A stretch of 64,000 bases of DNA from Nostoc sp. NIES-4103 (GCF_002368335.1 NZ_AP018288.1:4514628-4578627); one strand, 5' to 3'. Numbered from the stretch's first letter, positions 1-9,614 are shown. The notes: a model not told the origin generated them from the sequence alone. Numbers and translations: made by a program.

Positions 1-1
1 T

Positions 2-100
2 TGGGGTTTTGTCCTTAGTCCATCTGGCGCTGCTGCTTTAATGGCTTTTAGCTCAGTTAGCGTTGTGACTAACTCGCTGTTACTACGACGGCTGGCTTAA
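2..100 (+). CDS. C-terminal end of a P-type (copper-type) ATPase, partial
   Basis: The frame is open from the left edge to a TAA at 98-100. The 32 residues read GFVLSPSGAAALMAFSSVSV followed by VTNSLLLRRLA. This is the typical last membrane helix and tail of P1B (CopA/PacS/CtaA-type) cation ATPases, where LSP...A..MA.SS..VV.N.L.LR is strongly conserved. Known for the family: such enzymes pump Cu+ across the plasma or thylakoid membrane. Only the tail is in the window, so metal specificity cannot be judged. Confidence 0.62.
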   Translation, partial: WGFVLSPSGAAALMAFSSVSVVTNSLLLRRLA

Positions 101-318
101 AAAACATGAGGGGGATAAAGGAAATGAGTTGGAGTAAGATTGCAATTTACTCCCTGATCTTCTCTATCTCCCCCTGCTCTATGAATACTTATTTTTTTTG
201 AAAATTACATACTCAATGCTGGTTTTTACCATCTCAGGTTAAACTAAATCGAGAGTTAGGTGTTATTCATTTTACAAAGTCGATGATACCCATTCTCAAA
301 CAACGGTATTCAAGAAAG

Positions 319-463
319 TTAGGACTAACGCATGAGTAGGGAAAAATCAACGGTTGGTGCTGGGCATTGGTCATGGTGCATACGGAATGGAAAATTGACC
401 AACGCCCCATGCTCCTTGCCCTATGCCTGGTCTCAACTAATTTAGTTTTGTAGTTAGTCCTGA
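319..463. mobile_element. MITE-like element with TTAGGACTAAC ends
   Basis: Left end TTAGGACTAAC and right end GTTAGTCCTGA are inverted repeats differing at one position. They enclose about 145 bp with no convincing ORF. Similar ends (TTAGGACTTACGCAA) bound the element at 20665-20917, so these look like members of one non-autonomous family. The rest of 101-616 holds no gene I can support. Confidence 0.5.
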
Positions 464-616
464 GAGTAAAATAGCTATGTTCTATTTTCCAATAAATATG
501 CAATTTTATGCTCATAAAAATGAGTACCATAAACTCTAGTGCCTGAGAAGGTCAGGAAACAACACCAAAAAATCTTAATTAACCCTATTCCAACTGATTT
601 TAGTAACGATAGATCA

Positions 617-1042
617 ATGGCACCAGAAACTAATGAAAGCCATCTACTGATTATTGAAGATGATCAAGGCCGCAAAGAATTTCCTCTAGAAAACCCTATT
701 TACTCTATTGGTAGAGACCGTGATTGCAATATCCGTTTAGCCTCTCAGTTTGTCTCCCGCCGTCATGCTACATTAGTGAGATTGCCACGAGAACACAATA
801 CTCACAGCTATTATTACCGGATTGTAGATGGTGACGCCAAAGGCAAGCCTAGTGCTAACGGTATGATGATTAATGGGCGCAAGATGCCAGCTCACGATCT
901 GAAAAATGAAGACGAGATCGTTTTTGGGCCTCAAGTACGTGCCATTTATTACCTGTTAAAAAATAATCAGCGCTCAGGGCAAACAGATTCCACCGAATAT
1001 GATATTACACTCATAAACCCCGGTATGACTGAGGATGAGTAA
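617..1042 (+). CDS. FHA domain protein
   Basis: A forkhead-associated domain binds phosphothreonine peptides and usually links Ser/Thr kinases to their targets. Here the core motifs are clear: YSIGRDRDCNI, then FVSRRHATLVR, then SANGMMINGR, the expected GR...S..H...NG(T)..N order. Nothing else is attached, so this is a stand-alone adaptor of about 141 residues. I start at ATG 617 because the family-like sequence begins there. A GTG at 539 would add 26 residues with no recognisable content. Neither start has a good Shine-Dalgarno site. No kinase gene is adjacent, so the partner is unknown. Confidence 0.82.
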   Translation: MAPETNESHLLIIEDDQGRKEFPLENPIYSIGRDRDCNIRLASQFVSRRHATLVRLPREHNTHSYYYRIVDGDAKGKPSANGMMINGRKMPAHDLKNEDEIVFGPQVRAIYYLLKNNQRSGQTDSTEYDITLINPGMTEDE

Positions 1043-1271
1043 ATTGAAGATTGAAAATAAACTAATTCAGGTGGCTTGTGAGTGTTAAATTACTTATTTT
1101 TAACTCTTACGTGTTGCCAAAGCCAGCTTTGGCAACATAAAGCTAAATGAACGTGAGTTGATGAACCTCTCGTCAACGCCTCAAAGGACGCAAAGAGGGG
1201 CTTTAACATCTTTGGTAAAGAACGAAAAATCAAGCTTTGGCTCCTCAAATCGGGAAACCATGCCATAAACA

Positions 1272-1619
1272 TTACCCGGCGAGACTTTCAATTAGATGCC
1301 AGTGGCGACTCTGCTCAATCGTCTGCTTGATGAATTCAAAGATTTGTCGGCAATGGTTGTCAACTTGGAGTGGCAATTCCTCGTTTTTAATTACAATACT
1401 CATGCGGCTTTCTGTTTCAGTAGCTGCTGATTTATCAATCAGTACTTCTGCCTTAACTAGCTTAGAGAAAGAAACATTACCAGTAATCTCACGAGCGATA
1501 ATGTAATCAGGTGTGTAGTATTGAATTTCAAAATCACAATCCTGTAGAAGTTCTACAACTAATGGCTGGAGATGGTCAATAGGGATAGAAAGAATAAAAG
1601 AACAGGTATAGCGAGCCAT
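1272..1619 (-). CDS. conserved hypothetical protein, 115 aa
   Basis: The frame starts at an ATG reading MARYTCSFILSIPIDHLQPL and shows no membrane helix or signal peptide. Alternating hydrophobic strands and a C-terminal amphipathic helix suggest a small alpha/beta protein. Composition and codon use match neighbouring genes. I do not recognise a characterised family. It sits alone, facing away from the epimerase gene at 1937. Confidence 0.6.
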   Translation of the reverse strand: MARYTCSFILSIPIDHLQPLVVELLQDCDFEIQYYTPDYIIAREITGNVSFSKLVKAEVLIDKSAATETESRMSIVIKNEELPLQVDNHCRQIFEFIKQTIEQSRHWHLIESLAG

Positions 1620-1710
1620 AATAGCCCCACGCCTTGCAACACTCCATCCTATAATACCGAAGCATCCGGACGCTAAGTCATTATAGATTCATTAAGTTCA
1701 ACAACAAAAT

Positions 1711-1870
1711 TGGGGATTGGGGACTGGGGACTGGGGAACTCGGGGCCCCCACGACCGTAAGGGAGTGGGGATTAGGGGCAATGGGGACTGGGGACTGGGA
1801 AAGAAATAGGAATACAGTCATCAATTCTTCCCAATCCCCAATACCCAATCACCAATACCCAATACCCAAT
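1711..1870. repeat. short-repeat foldback block
   Basis: A G-rich array (ggggattgggga, ggggactgggga) lies on the left and a C-rich array (cccaatacccaat) on the right, flanking a core beginning gggaaagaaatagg. The two sides are mutually complementary. It belongs to a dispersed family with copies at 13385, 15899, 22007 and 62122. It fills the spacer in front of the epimerase gene. Confidence 0.8.
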
Positions 1871-1936
1871 CGAAAGGTAACACAAGTTGAAAATTTGATA
1901 AAAAACTTTAAAATAAGGGTTTGGTGGAGGTGCATT

Positions 1937-2857
1937 ATGAAATTAGCAATTACTGGAGCAACAGGATTTGTGGGTAGTCGTTTGGTAGAACGACTCCACA
2001 AGGAAGGTCATAGAGTGGTGGTGTTAACCCGTAGCACCGCTTTTGCTCAAAAAATTTTTCCACCCAACGCTTTTTCTAATGTAGAAATTGTCGCCTATAC
2101 ACCGACTGTATCTGGTTCTTGGCAAGACGCGATCGCTCTTTGTGATGGTGTAGTTAACCTAGCAGGAGAACCCATTGCTGAAAAACGCTGGACACCTGAA
2201 CACAAGCAAGAAATCCTCAATAGTCGTCAGCTAGGTACACAGAAAATAGTCGAAGCCATAGCTAAAGCTAACCCCAGACCAACTGTCCTAGTCAACGCTT
2301 CAGCTATAGGCTATTACGGCATCAGTGAAACTGCTACCTTTGATGAAACAAGTTTACCTGCTAACGATTTTCTTGCCCAAGTCTGCAAAGCCTGGGAAGC
2401 AGAAGCCACAAAGGTAAAAGATGTTGGTGTGCGGTTGGTAATTCTGCGCTTTGGTATTGTCTTAGGCTTAGGTGGTGCCTTGGGCAAAATGATTACACCT
2501 TTTAAACTCTTCGCTGGTGGCCCTATTGGTAGCGGTCGCCAATGGTTTTCTTGGATTCACGTAGATGACTTAGTTAACCTAATTGTGCAAGCTTTAACCA
2601 AACCAGAAATGGAAGGGGTATATAATGCTACTGCCCCAAATCCCGTTCGGATGGCAGATTTAAGCCAAACTATGGGGCAAGTGATGAATCGCCCTTCTTG
2701 GTTACCTGTTCCTGGTTTCGCTATAGAAGCCCTTTTAGGAGATGGAGCAATAGTTGTTCTAGAAGGTCAAAAAGTTTTGCCCAAGCGCACCTTAGCATCA
2801 GGGTTTGAATATCAGTATCCTAATTTACAACCAGCTTTGAAGGAAATACTTAATTAG
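1937..2857 (+). CDS. TIGR01777 family NAD(P)-binding epimerase
   Basis: An extended short-chain dehydrogenase of about 306 residues. The N-terminus MKLAITGATGFVGSRLVERL is a glycine-rich Rossmann motif (TGATGFVG). Later come NLAGEPIAEKRW and SAIGYYG, with the active-site-like S and Y, and the DUF1731-type tail (LPVPGFAIEALLG). The family is often annotated as a SulA homologue and has been linked to cell division and thylakoid organisation in cyanobacteria and plants, but the reaction is not established. I place the start at ATG 1937, preceded by GGTGGAGG. An upstream in-frame start would translate the repeat block and is unlikely. Confidence 0.85.
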   Translation: MKLAITGATGFVGSRLVERLHKEGHRVVVLTRSTAFAQKIFPPNAFSNVEIVAYTPTVSGSWQDAIALCDGVVNLAGEPIAEKRWTPEHKQEILNSRQLGTQKIVEAIAKANPRPTVLVNASAIGYYGISETATFDETSLPANDFLAQVCKAWEAEATKVKDVGVRLVILRFGIVLGLGGALGKMITPFKLFAGGPIGSGRQWFSWIHVDDLVNLIVQALTKPEMEGVYNATAPNPVRMADLSQTMGQVMNRPSWLPVPGFAIEALLGDGAIVVLEGQKVLPKRTLASGFEYQYPNLQPALKEILN

Positions 2858-2930
2858 AGTCAAAAGTCAAAAGTCAACAGTCCATAGTCGAGAATTGAGG
2901 GGTTGTTGACTGTTGACTGATGACTATTGG

Positions 2931-3176
2931 CTATTGACTAGAGAGAAATTTTTTAGAAACCCAACTGATCAAACCGCTGAGAATCGCACCTCCCATGAGA
3001 ATGCCAATAGCCGGGTTAAATACAGGTTGCCAGAGTTGATGCCACAAGTCTAGACCTAGGTTGACTCCCACAGCATCACCAATTGCTGCGATCGCTAACC
3101 AGCCAAAACCGAATATAACTAGAAATACATCAGCAACTAAAATGACGTTGAGCCAGCTTAAAAGTTTTTCTCTCAT
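2931..3176 (-). CDS. small two-helix membrane protein, 81 aa
   Basis: Two hydrophobic segments are visible: roughly residues 8-33 (WLNVILVADVFLVIFGFGWL) and 50-70 (PAIGILMGGAILSGLISW). The tail is basic and ends KKFLSSQ. No catalytic motif is seen. It lies downstream of the TPR and SufA-type genes on the same strand, separated by short-repeat arrays. The stop codon is embedded in the edge of such an array. Function unknown. Confidence 0.65.
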   Translation of the reverse strand: MREKLLSWLNVILVADVFLVIFGFGWLAIAAIGDAVGVNLGLDLWHQLWQPVFNPAIGILMGGAILSGLISWVSKKFLSSQ

Positions 3177-3204
3177 GAAAGTTGGGAAATAGGAGTGATG
3201 AATT

Positions 3205-3262
3205 AATTTTAATTCCTCACTCCTAACTCTTAACTCCTAACTCCTAACTCTTAACTCCCAAC
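3205..3262. repeat. short-repeat array (taactcc/taactct units)
   Basis: Seven-base units such as taactcc and taactct run up to within about 3 bases of the TPR gene's stop codon. Related arrays occur at 2865-2930, 3695-3779 and 46470-46503. Confidence 0.75.
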
Positions 3263-3265
3263 TAC

Positions 3266-3688
3266 TTACTCTTCAAACACCCAGCTTTTGACTTTCGCCA
3301 AACTCTGCCAATCTGGTTTTCTACTTAAACCATCTTCAATACTGTTTTTGATTTCATCGCGCCATTCTGGGTTAACAAAAATTAATTGTTTGACAAAATC
3401 AATATGTTCTCGTAAACCTTTTTTGCCTGTTTCCAGCATGGCTAGAGCGAGATTAATTCTAGCCTGTGGGTCTTGGGGATTTAATTTAACTGCTTTATCG
3501 GCAGCTTTGTAAGCCAAGTTGGGTTTGTTGTCGAGCAAATACAGCCACGCCAAGCAAATCCAAGCTGAACTCGTTTTCGGAGAGCGATCGCACACCTCTT
3601 TAAACACAGGGATTAAAGTCTCGACTGCTTCTCCAGCTTTATAACGTTCCAAACCTGTATCAAACAGGGATTCAATAGTGTTAGTCAT
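3266..3688 (-). CDS. TPR-containing protein, 140 aa
   Basis: At least two tetratricopeptide-like repeats occupy about residues 35-105. Signature residues include WICLAWLYLLDNKPNLAYKA and the following AVKLNPQDPQARINLALAM. Such repeats form helical protein-binding scaffolds. There is no signal peptide and no enzymatic domain. The protein is on the same strand as the SufA-type gene (3777-4133) and the membrane protein (2931-3176), so the three could be co-transcribed despite repeat-filled spacers. The binding partner is unknown. Confidence 0.75.
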   Translation of the reverse strand: MTNTIESLFDTGLERYKAGEAVETLIPVFKEVCDRSPKTSSAWICLAWLYLLDNKPNLAYKAADKAVKLNPQDPQARINLALAMLETGKKGLREHIDFVKQLIFVNPEWRDEIKNSIEDGLSRKPDWQSLAKVKSWVFEE

Positions 3689-3776
3689 TGGTCATTAGTC
3701 ATTGGTCAATGGTCAATAGTCTACAGTCTACAGTCAATAAACCTTGGACTTTTGACTATGGACTGTTGACTTTTGA

Positions 3777-4133
3777 CTATACCCCAAATGACTTGCCGCA
3801 ACCACAGGTTTGGGCAGCGTTGGGGTTGGTGAATTGGAAGCCGCCACCAATCATGGCATCGCTATAATCGAGCATCAAGCCATAGAGATAGAGTAAGCTT
3901 TTGCGATCGCAGACGATTTGGAAGCCATCATAGTCAAAAACTTCATCCTGGGGGGTGATCTTGCTGGTATCCTCAAAGTCCATCATGTAAGACATGCCAG
4001 AACAGCCACCTTGGCGTACTCCTACTCGTAAGCAGAAGTCTGTGCCTTGCTTGTCTCGAAGAAATTTGACTTGGCGTAAAGCTGCTTCGCTCAACAGAAT
4101 TCCGCGTTGTTGAGGTTGAGTTGCTTGTGTCAT
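3777..4133 (-). CDS. sufA: HesB/IscA-type iron-sulfur cluster assembly protein
   Basis: A-type Fe-S carrier of about 118 residues. The three conserved cysteines are visible: one in VRQGGCSGMSY and two in the C-terminal CGCG motif (QTCGCGKSFGV). Family members accept clusters from the SUF or ISC scaffold and pass them to apo-proteins in the cytosol. I choose ATG 4133, with AAGGAG about 13 bases upstream. A TTG at 4145 directly abuts that Shine-Dalgarno site and is unlikely. Orthologues are named sufA, iscA or erpA; the exact paralogue cannot be settled here. The TAG stop is part of a ttttgacta repeat unit. Confidence 0.88.
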   Translation of the reverse strand: MTQATQPQQRGILLSEAALRQVKFLRDKQGTDFCLRVGVRQGGCSGMSYMMDFEDTSKITPQDEVFDYDGFQIVCDRKSLLYLYGLMLDYSDAMIGGGFQFTNPNAAQTCGCGKSFGV

Positions 4134-4448
4134 CTGCTTTTTCAACTCCTTAATTGGTCTAAAAATCTCTTAATTTAGGCATATTATTGCCTTGGCTTCT
4201 AGTCGTGGTTTTTTCTTTATTTTAGCGATATCGACGTTGCTAATTGGCAAATTGTAAACACTCCGTTAAAAGCAGCCAAAGATTTTTATTCTAGAATTGA
4301 GAGACTCGGTGTGTTTAGAGATTCGGTATTTTCGGAGTTTCAGCCATAGTCGCAACCACTCTTCAGGTGCAGCCAGGCAAATTTCATCCGAGGCTAGCCA
4401 TTCCCAAAGCTCTACTGCCAAAATTGCTTCTTTTGATTAACTTACTCT

Positions 4449-6086
4449 ATGACAAGTTTTAATCGCTCTACCAGTCGTCGGTTGAAGAAACTACCTCAAA
4501 TTCCTTCTGTATGGGAGGGCGATCGCCGTCCAATGTCATCATCGCACCAGCATTCCGACTCAGAGGCTAAGGGTGAATGTATTCTTTGGGTGGATGGTTC
4601 ACAAGGCGTCGTTCGGGGAATGGATATGGTGCCACAAGAAACAGGCCCCGAAGCAATTGTTCGCACTTTAATGCGAGCAATAGAGCATCCTCACAGTCCG
4701 GCTAAACCCGCCAGACCCCAAAAAATTGTCGTCAAAGACCGCGAAATTCAATTCTATTTGCGGGGGGTGCTGCAAGATTTAGACATTACTATTGACTATG
4801 CACCAGAATTACCTTTGATTGATGAACTGTTTCGTGGGTTTGCCGAAATTATCGATAGCCAAATCCCCGATTTACCCCCACAGTACGCCCAAGCTTTGCA
4901 AGATAAAGCCTTTGCAATTTGGCAAGCAGCACCTTGGGAATTTTTGGAAGAACACCAAATCTTGTCGATAGAAATCAATAAGTGGGATGTTGGTACAATC
5001 TACGCCTCAGTGATGGGAATGCTGGGGATGGAACACGGAATTTTGTTTTATCGTTCAGAAGATTCCCTCAAGCAGTTTCGAGCCGCAGTTTTAAGGGATG
5101 ATGAACCGCAAGGGCGTTTAGAAGAAGCTTTCCTTAAACAAGATTGCTTGTTTCTCACCTTTGAACATGCAGACGACAGTGACGAAGATGATGATGAAAT
5201 TGATTTAGCAGATTTACCATTGTCGGAAATTGAGCCAACCTTCGGCAATATCCACCCACTAGAAGGTCTCAGGTCTGTTTTGTATGACGAAGAGGCGCTG
5301 GTGGTTTTCGTTGCTTTAGAAAGCCTCAGCCGCTTTATCCGCGATCACCGTCGCCAGCTTTATGAAGGCGGTTTCCCCAGCATCAGCCATCGCTATCGCA
5401 TTTCTCTACCAGAATCCAACGAAACCACTAAATCAGCAACTGTAACAGTCTCTACTATGCCGCAATTGGCAGCAGAATTAGAAGAAATGGCAGGCTTTGG
5501 TGTGCAGGAACTAGAACCTGGAGAGGAAATCTCACCAATGTTCCGTTCTTTGCGAGATGATTTGATCCCCGAAGACTCTTTCCTCAGTTTAGGAGTAGTG
5601 TCTTGGGAGATGCTAGAGTATCTGCGTCAAGGAGTGACACATCAACAAGTTTGCGAAATCAAGCAAGCAGGTGACGGGTTACCAGTGATTTTAATTCAAA
5701 CTTCCCGCCCCAAGGCTAAAGCTGTAATTGCCAACATAGAGGCTGCTGGAGGATTGAAAGCAATTTGCTTTAATCCTGGTGCTGATCCCTTCGATGGCGA
5801 TCGCTATGACCTGGGTTTGTTGCAAACTCAAAATGGTGAATTATTTCTGTTCGGCGAATTTTTGGATGATGACCCAATTCATGTAGAAGCCCGAAAAAAA
5901 TGGAATCAGCGGTGTAAAAATACCAAAGGTTACTGTGGCTTGATTATCGCCAAAGGACTCACAGGTTCTGCTCGTGGCAATCCCCAACCGCGAGATATGA
6001 TGGCTTTGTTTGAGGCGCGATCGCTTTCACCTAAAGATTTAGGTATTGGTACTCTCCAACTCATGCCCCAACTTCAATCTGAATAA
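4449..6086 (+). CDS. conserved cyanobacterial protein, 545 aa
   Basis: A long soluble protein with an acidic patch (EHADDSDEDDDEIDL) near residues 240-255. Alpha/beta character is visible elsewhere, for example RPQKIVVKDREIQFYLRGVL at about 95. I recognise it as a type seen in cyanobacteria, possibly the DUF6930 family, but know no function. There are no transmembrane helices. The C-terminal part (GLIIAKGLTGSARGNPQPRD) is glycine-rich. Start ATG 4449 follows a spacer with no obvious regulatory feature (4134-4448). Codon use and HIP1 sites are native. Confidence 0.7.
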   Translation: MTSFNRSTSRRLKKLPQIPSVWEGDRRPMSSSHQHSDSEAKGECILWVDGSQGVVRGMDMVPQETGPEAIVRTLMRAIEHPHSPAKPARPQKIVVKDREIQFYLRGVLQDLDITIDYAPELPLIDELFRGFAEIIDSQIPDLPPQYAQALQDKAFAIWQAAPWEFLEEHQILSIEINKWDVGTIYASVMGMLGMEHGILFYRSEDSLKQFRAAVLRDDEPQGRLEEAFLKQDCLFLTFEHADDSDEDDDEIDLADLPLSEIEPTFGNIHPLEGLRSVLYDEEALVVFVALESLSRFIRDHRRQLYEGGFPSISHRYRISLPESNETTKSATVTVSTMPQLAAELEEMAGFGVQELEPGEEISPMFRSLRDDLIPEDSFLSLGVVSWEMLEYLRQGVTHQQVCEIKQAGDGLPVILIQTSRPKAKAVIANIEAAGGLKAICFNPGADPFDGDRYDLGLLQTQNGELFLFGEFLDDDPIHVEARKKWNQRCKNTKGYCGLIIAKGLTGSARGNPQPRDMMALFEARSLSPKDLGIGTLQLMPQLQSE

Positions 6087-6701
6087 AAATCTACACTATC
6101 AGCTCAATTTAACCAAATAACCGTTATTTTTTGTTAGCTGTAGTTTTTCAGTATTAACCTACTCTGTGCTAAGTTTTAAACCTGCCTAACAAATAAAGGG
6201 TGGGGATTAGGGAAGAGCCACTCCCTACTCCTCACTTTCTATGTTTATTGAAAATTCTCCTTCATCGTAGCCATTGCTGTCATCACAAAGCTACTTCATG
6301 AAAATTTCATGAAGTATGTATAGTCGTTGCCAGTAGTATTAGGAAATCAACAGTGGCAAGCTGCACAATACCCTACAAAAACCTGGTAAAAGATTAGTTT
6401 TCCCATACTCAGCTAACTAACTTAAATATTTTATTTTTTTCAAAGTATTTTCTAGCTTGATAATTTGATTATTTTTTAATGAATTTTACCAAATCTTTAG
6501 TTAGACAATTTTTACTTTATATTCTCTTCATTAAGAAGAAAAATTTTTATAAACTACCCTTTAGATAAAGATTATTTAAAGCCTGTTGATCATGGTTATA
6601 ATAGCCATACACCACATAAATCGAGCAAATAGTCTCAGAAAATGAGACATAAAAAATATTAATATCTGTCGCTAATTGGAGGATTTTAACAATAAACTTA
6701 A
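6087..6701. other. AT-rich intergenic region
   Basis: No gene, RNA or strong hairpin that I can support. The base composition is markedly richer in A+T than the flanking genes. It may hold promoters for a transcript entering the small ORF at 6702, but no site is convincing. Confidence 0.4.
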
Positions 6702-6866
6702 ATGTCTTGGAATAGAAAAATTTCATTTAAATCAACCTTGAGATTTAACAATAAATCAGAAAGATTGTTTAAGTATAGTCATCAATATAAACAAAGTAGA
6801 ATGATATCCCTAGATGAGAATTACAAGCGTTATAAAGATTGGAAAAATACTTCCGAATCTATGTAA
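6702..6866 (+). CDS. possible small basic protein, 54 aa
   Basis: ATG 6702 opens a 54-codon frame ending TAA 6864-6866. It starts MSWNRKISFKSTLRFNNKSE and is rich in K, R, S and Y. GGAGG lies about 20 bases upstream, further than usual. The frame is longer than expected by chance in DNA this rich in stop codons, but there is no recognised family. It could be a real short peptide gene or accidental. Confidence 0.25.
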   Translation: MSWNRKISFKSTLRFNNKSERLFKYSHQYKQSRMISLDENYKRYKDWKNTSESM

Positions 6867-7730
6867 AATATTCATAACATTAGTACAAAAAAAACAGAAC
6901 AAAACTCAAATATTTTTATCAGTAGCGTATCAACAGCAATGCATCAACCTAAAATTGACTAGTCTATGGTAAATAACGCTACATGAGTTGAAAATATTGT
7001 CAAAATACTGCATAACTATATCTAGTTACTTTTATTTGATAACAACACTGGCAAAGGAGAAAAAATTGCTTAAGCAAATAGCTATGGTCTTTTATATCGA
7101 ATAGCCACTTCCTAGCTTATGTATCAGAGTTAGTTGTCTAAATGTAGAGAAAACAGGAAAAAATTACCAAAGTTTGACAAAATAACCTAATTTTATTGGC
7201 TTGGGTGGTATCCGGTTGTATGACGGTAGTTAGATGAAAGCAAAATTACTTTCGTCTTTAGCAGCGTCACTAGTTAGTAAGAACTTTAGAGTAATTACTC
7301 TTTACCTAGAGATACCGTAGTAGCGCACCTCTCACCTAACACTTCAAGCCTTGTAGTGGAAGATGTGTCTCCAAGCTGTGTTAAGTAACCTGGGACTGGA
7401 AAGAAGCTTAAATGATTTTGAGAAAAGAATTTGAAAAATTTTTATTGAGTGAACAGTGGGTATCTCAAAATCATTTATAGAATTGAAATATCAGGCTAAA
7501 ATCAACACACTACGAAGATGGCTGTCTTGATAGTGTGAAAGTGGGCTATCTTTTCTGTGACAAGAGTAATATCGTTCTTATATTATCTGGAAAAATGAGG
7601 AAAAATTTGACAAAGCAAGCATTTTTAGTATTATTAGCATTGCTTGTTTCTTGACACAAACTCTGATAATCTTATCGTCTTAATCTTCAGTTAGTTGTGT
7701 TTTTGATGATGTTCACATACAGCAGATAGC
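6867..7730. other. AT-rich intergenic region upstream of the small RHH gene
   Basis: About 860 bp with no supportable ORF. The stretch 7195-7450 is less AT-rich than its surroundings and could encode an untranslated RNA or leader, but I see no family signature. Confidence 0.3.
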
Positions 7731-7895
7731 ATGATAATGACTAATAAAAAATGGGCCGTAAAACGTATCACTGTCAATTTAGCAGCACAGGAAGCAGAGA
7801 AACTAGAAAAATATTGTCAGCAAACAGGTAGACCTGCAACTGATGTGATTCGCGAATTGATTAGAGGGTTGCTTGTATCCGATGAACACAAATAG
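7731..7895 (+). CDS. small ribbon-helix-helix (CopG-like) protein, 54 aa
   Basis: The frame encodes MIMTNKKWAVKRITVNLAAQ, continuing EAEKLEKYCQQTGRPATDVIRELIRGLL. A short beta strand (VKRITVNL) is followed by two helices joined by TGRPATDVIRELI. This is the layout of CopG/Arc/MetJ DNA-binding proteins, which act as dimers with paired strands in the major groove. The start may be ATG 7731 or ATG 7737. No toxin partner follows: the next gene is crtQ, 283 bp downstream on the same strand. It could regulate itself or crtQ; that is inference. Confidence 0.68.
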   Translation: MIMTNKKWAVKRITVNLAAQEAEKLEKYCQQTGRPATDVIRELIRGLLVSDEHK

Positions 7896-8177
7896 GCTAT
7901 TAGGTAAGGAGGTATTTTATCGCCTAGCAGATCATTTTTTTCCAACCAACAAATATTGATAATGGTTGTTTAGTTTCCCTTCATTGGCTAGAGTTGGTGT
8001 ATGAAAATACAATGGCATAAGTAATTAGCCCATCCAATCATCAGGATTAAAAGCAAATACCTTACCAAAAGGTACTGCATCAATGTGCATCTACATACTG
8101 GTGGGCTGGATATTAAGTAGCAAATTCCGACACTAACCCAGTTACAATCTGTAAAGAAACTGAAAAGGAAAGACGGA

Positions 8178-9614
8178 ATGCGCGTTGCAATTGTGGGTGC
8201 GGGACTAGCTGGCTTAGCAACCGCTGTAGATTTAGCTGATGCTGGTTGTGAAGTTCAGATTTTTGAGTCCCGTCCGTTTGTTGGTGGTAAAGTTGGCAGT
8301 TGGATTGATGGAGATGGTAACCACATTGAAATGGGGTTACACGTATTTTTTGGGTGCTACTATGAACTATTTGACTTAATGAGTAAAGTGGGGGCGTTGT
8401 CAAATCTACGCCTCAAGGAACATACCCACACTTTTATCAACAAGGGAGGACGAACTGGTGCGCTAGATTTTCGCTTCTTCACAGGCGCACCTTTTAATGG
8501 ATTAAAAGCATTTTTTACAACTTCTCAACTTTCTAAGCTAGATAAATTGCAAAATGCGATCGCCTTGGGTACTAGCCCCATAGTCCGCGGCTTGGTAGAC
8601 TTTAATGGGGCGATGAAAACCATCCGCAACTTAGATAAAGTCAGCTTTGCCGATTGGTTTCGTAGTCACGGTGGAAGTGAAGGTAGCATCAAACGCATGT
8701 GGAATCCCATCGCTTATGCCCTTGGGTTCATTGATTGCGAAAATATTTCTGCCCGTTGTATGTTGACAATTTTCCAGTTGTTTGCTGTTAGAACTGAAGC
8801 TTCCATACTGCGGATGCTGGAAGGTTCTCCTGATGAGTACCTGCACAAGCCTATCTTGGAATACTTGGAAGCTAGAGGCACTAAAATTCACACTCGTCGG
8901 CAAGTGCGGGAAATTCAGTTTACATCAGACGAACAAACCCGTGTAACGGGTATCGTAGTCGCGCAAGGTGACACAGCAGAAATTATTACTGCTGATGCCT
9001 ATGTTTTTGCCTGCGATGTTCCAGGAATTCAGCGCGTATTACCCCAAGAGTGGCGTAAATGGTCAGAATTTGATAACATTTACAATCTTGAAGCAGTACC
9101 AGTCGCCACAGTGCAACTGCGATTCGATGGTTGGGTGACAGAACTCCAAGATCAAGAAAAACGCAAACAGCTAAATCATGCAGCAGGCATAGATAATTTG
9201 CTGTATACTGCCGATGCGGACTTTTCTTGTTTTGCCGATTTAGCTTTGACTAGCCCTAGCGATTATTATCGCTCAGGACAAGGATCTTTGTTACAGCTAG
9301 TGCTGACACCAGGAGATCCATTTATTAAACAAAGTAATGAAGCGATCGCTCAACATGTCCTCAAGCAAGTACATGAACTGTTTCCTTCATCACGGGAACT
9401 GAATATGACTTGGTACAGCGTGGTGAAACTGGCTCAATCTCTCTACCGAGAAGCACCAGGAATGGATGTGTACCGTCCCAACCAAAAGACACCAGTCCCT
9501 AATTTCTTCCTAGCAGGTAGTTATACTCAACAAGACTACATCGACAGCATGGAAGGCGCAACAATTTCAGGACGGCGTGCAGCCAAGGCGATTTTGGAAA
9601 CTGTCAAGCAGTAA
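8178..9614 (+). CDS. crtQ: zeta-carotene desaturase (plant/cyanobacterial type)
   Basis: FAD-dependent desaturase of 478 residues that converts zeta-carotene to lycopene at the thylakoid or plasma membrane. The N-terminal dinucleotide fold is MRVAIVGAGLAGLATAVDLA, followed by the ESRPFVGGKVGSW segment typical of the CrtP/CrtQ/Zds group. The C-terminal carotenoid-desaturase signature FFLAGSYTQQDYIDSMEGA is also present. The sequence MGLHVFFGCYYELFDLM favours Zds over phytoene desaturase. ATG 8178 follows GGAAAGACGGA. The SRPBCC gene begins 59 bp after the stop on the same strand, so the two are probably co-expressed. Confidence 0.93.
   Translation: MRVAIVGAGLAGLATAVDLADAGCEVQIFESRPFVGGKVGSWIDGDGNHIEMGLHVFFGCYYELFDLMSKVGALSNLRLKEHTHTFINKGGRTGALDFRFFTGAPFNGLKAFFTTSQLSKLDKLQNAIALGTSPIVRGLVDFNGAMKTIRNLDKVSFADWFRSHGGSEGSIKRMWNPIAYALGFIDCENISARCMLTIFQLFAVRTEASILRMLEGSPDEYLHKPILEYLEARGTKIHTRRQVREIQFTSDEQTRVTGIVVAQGDTAEIITADAYVFACDVPGIQRVLPQEWRKWSEFDNIYNLEAVPVATVQLRFDGWVTELQDQEKRKQLNHAAGIDNLLYTADADFSCFADLALTSPSDYYRSGQGSLLQLVLTPGDPFIKQSNEAIAQHVLKQVHELFPSSRELNMTWYSVVKLAQSLYREAPGMDVYRPNQKTPVPNFFLAGSYTQQDYIDSMEGATISGRRAAKAILETVKQ

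Noticed and set aside
1149..1215. Sequence aacgtgagttgatgaacctct resembling one end of the 17172 element
   Set aside because: Only one end is recognisable and the partner end is missing, so it is not listed as an element.
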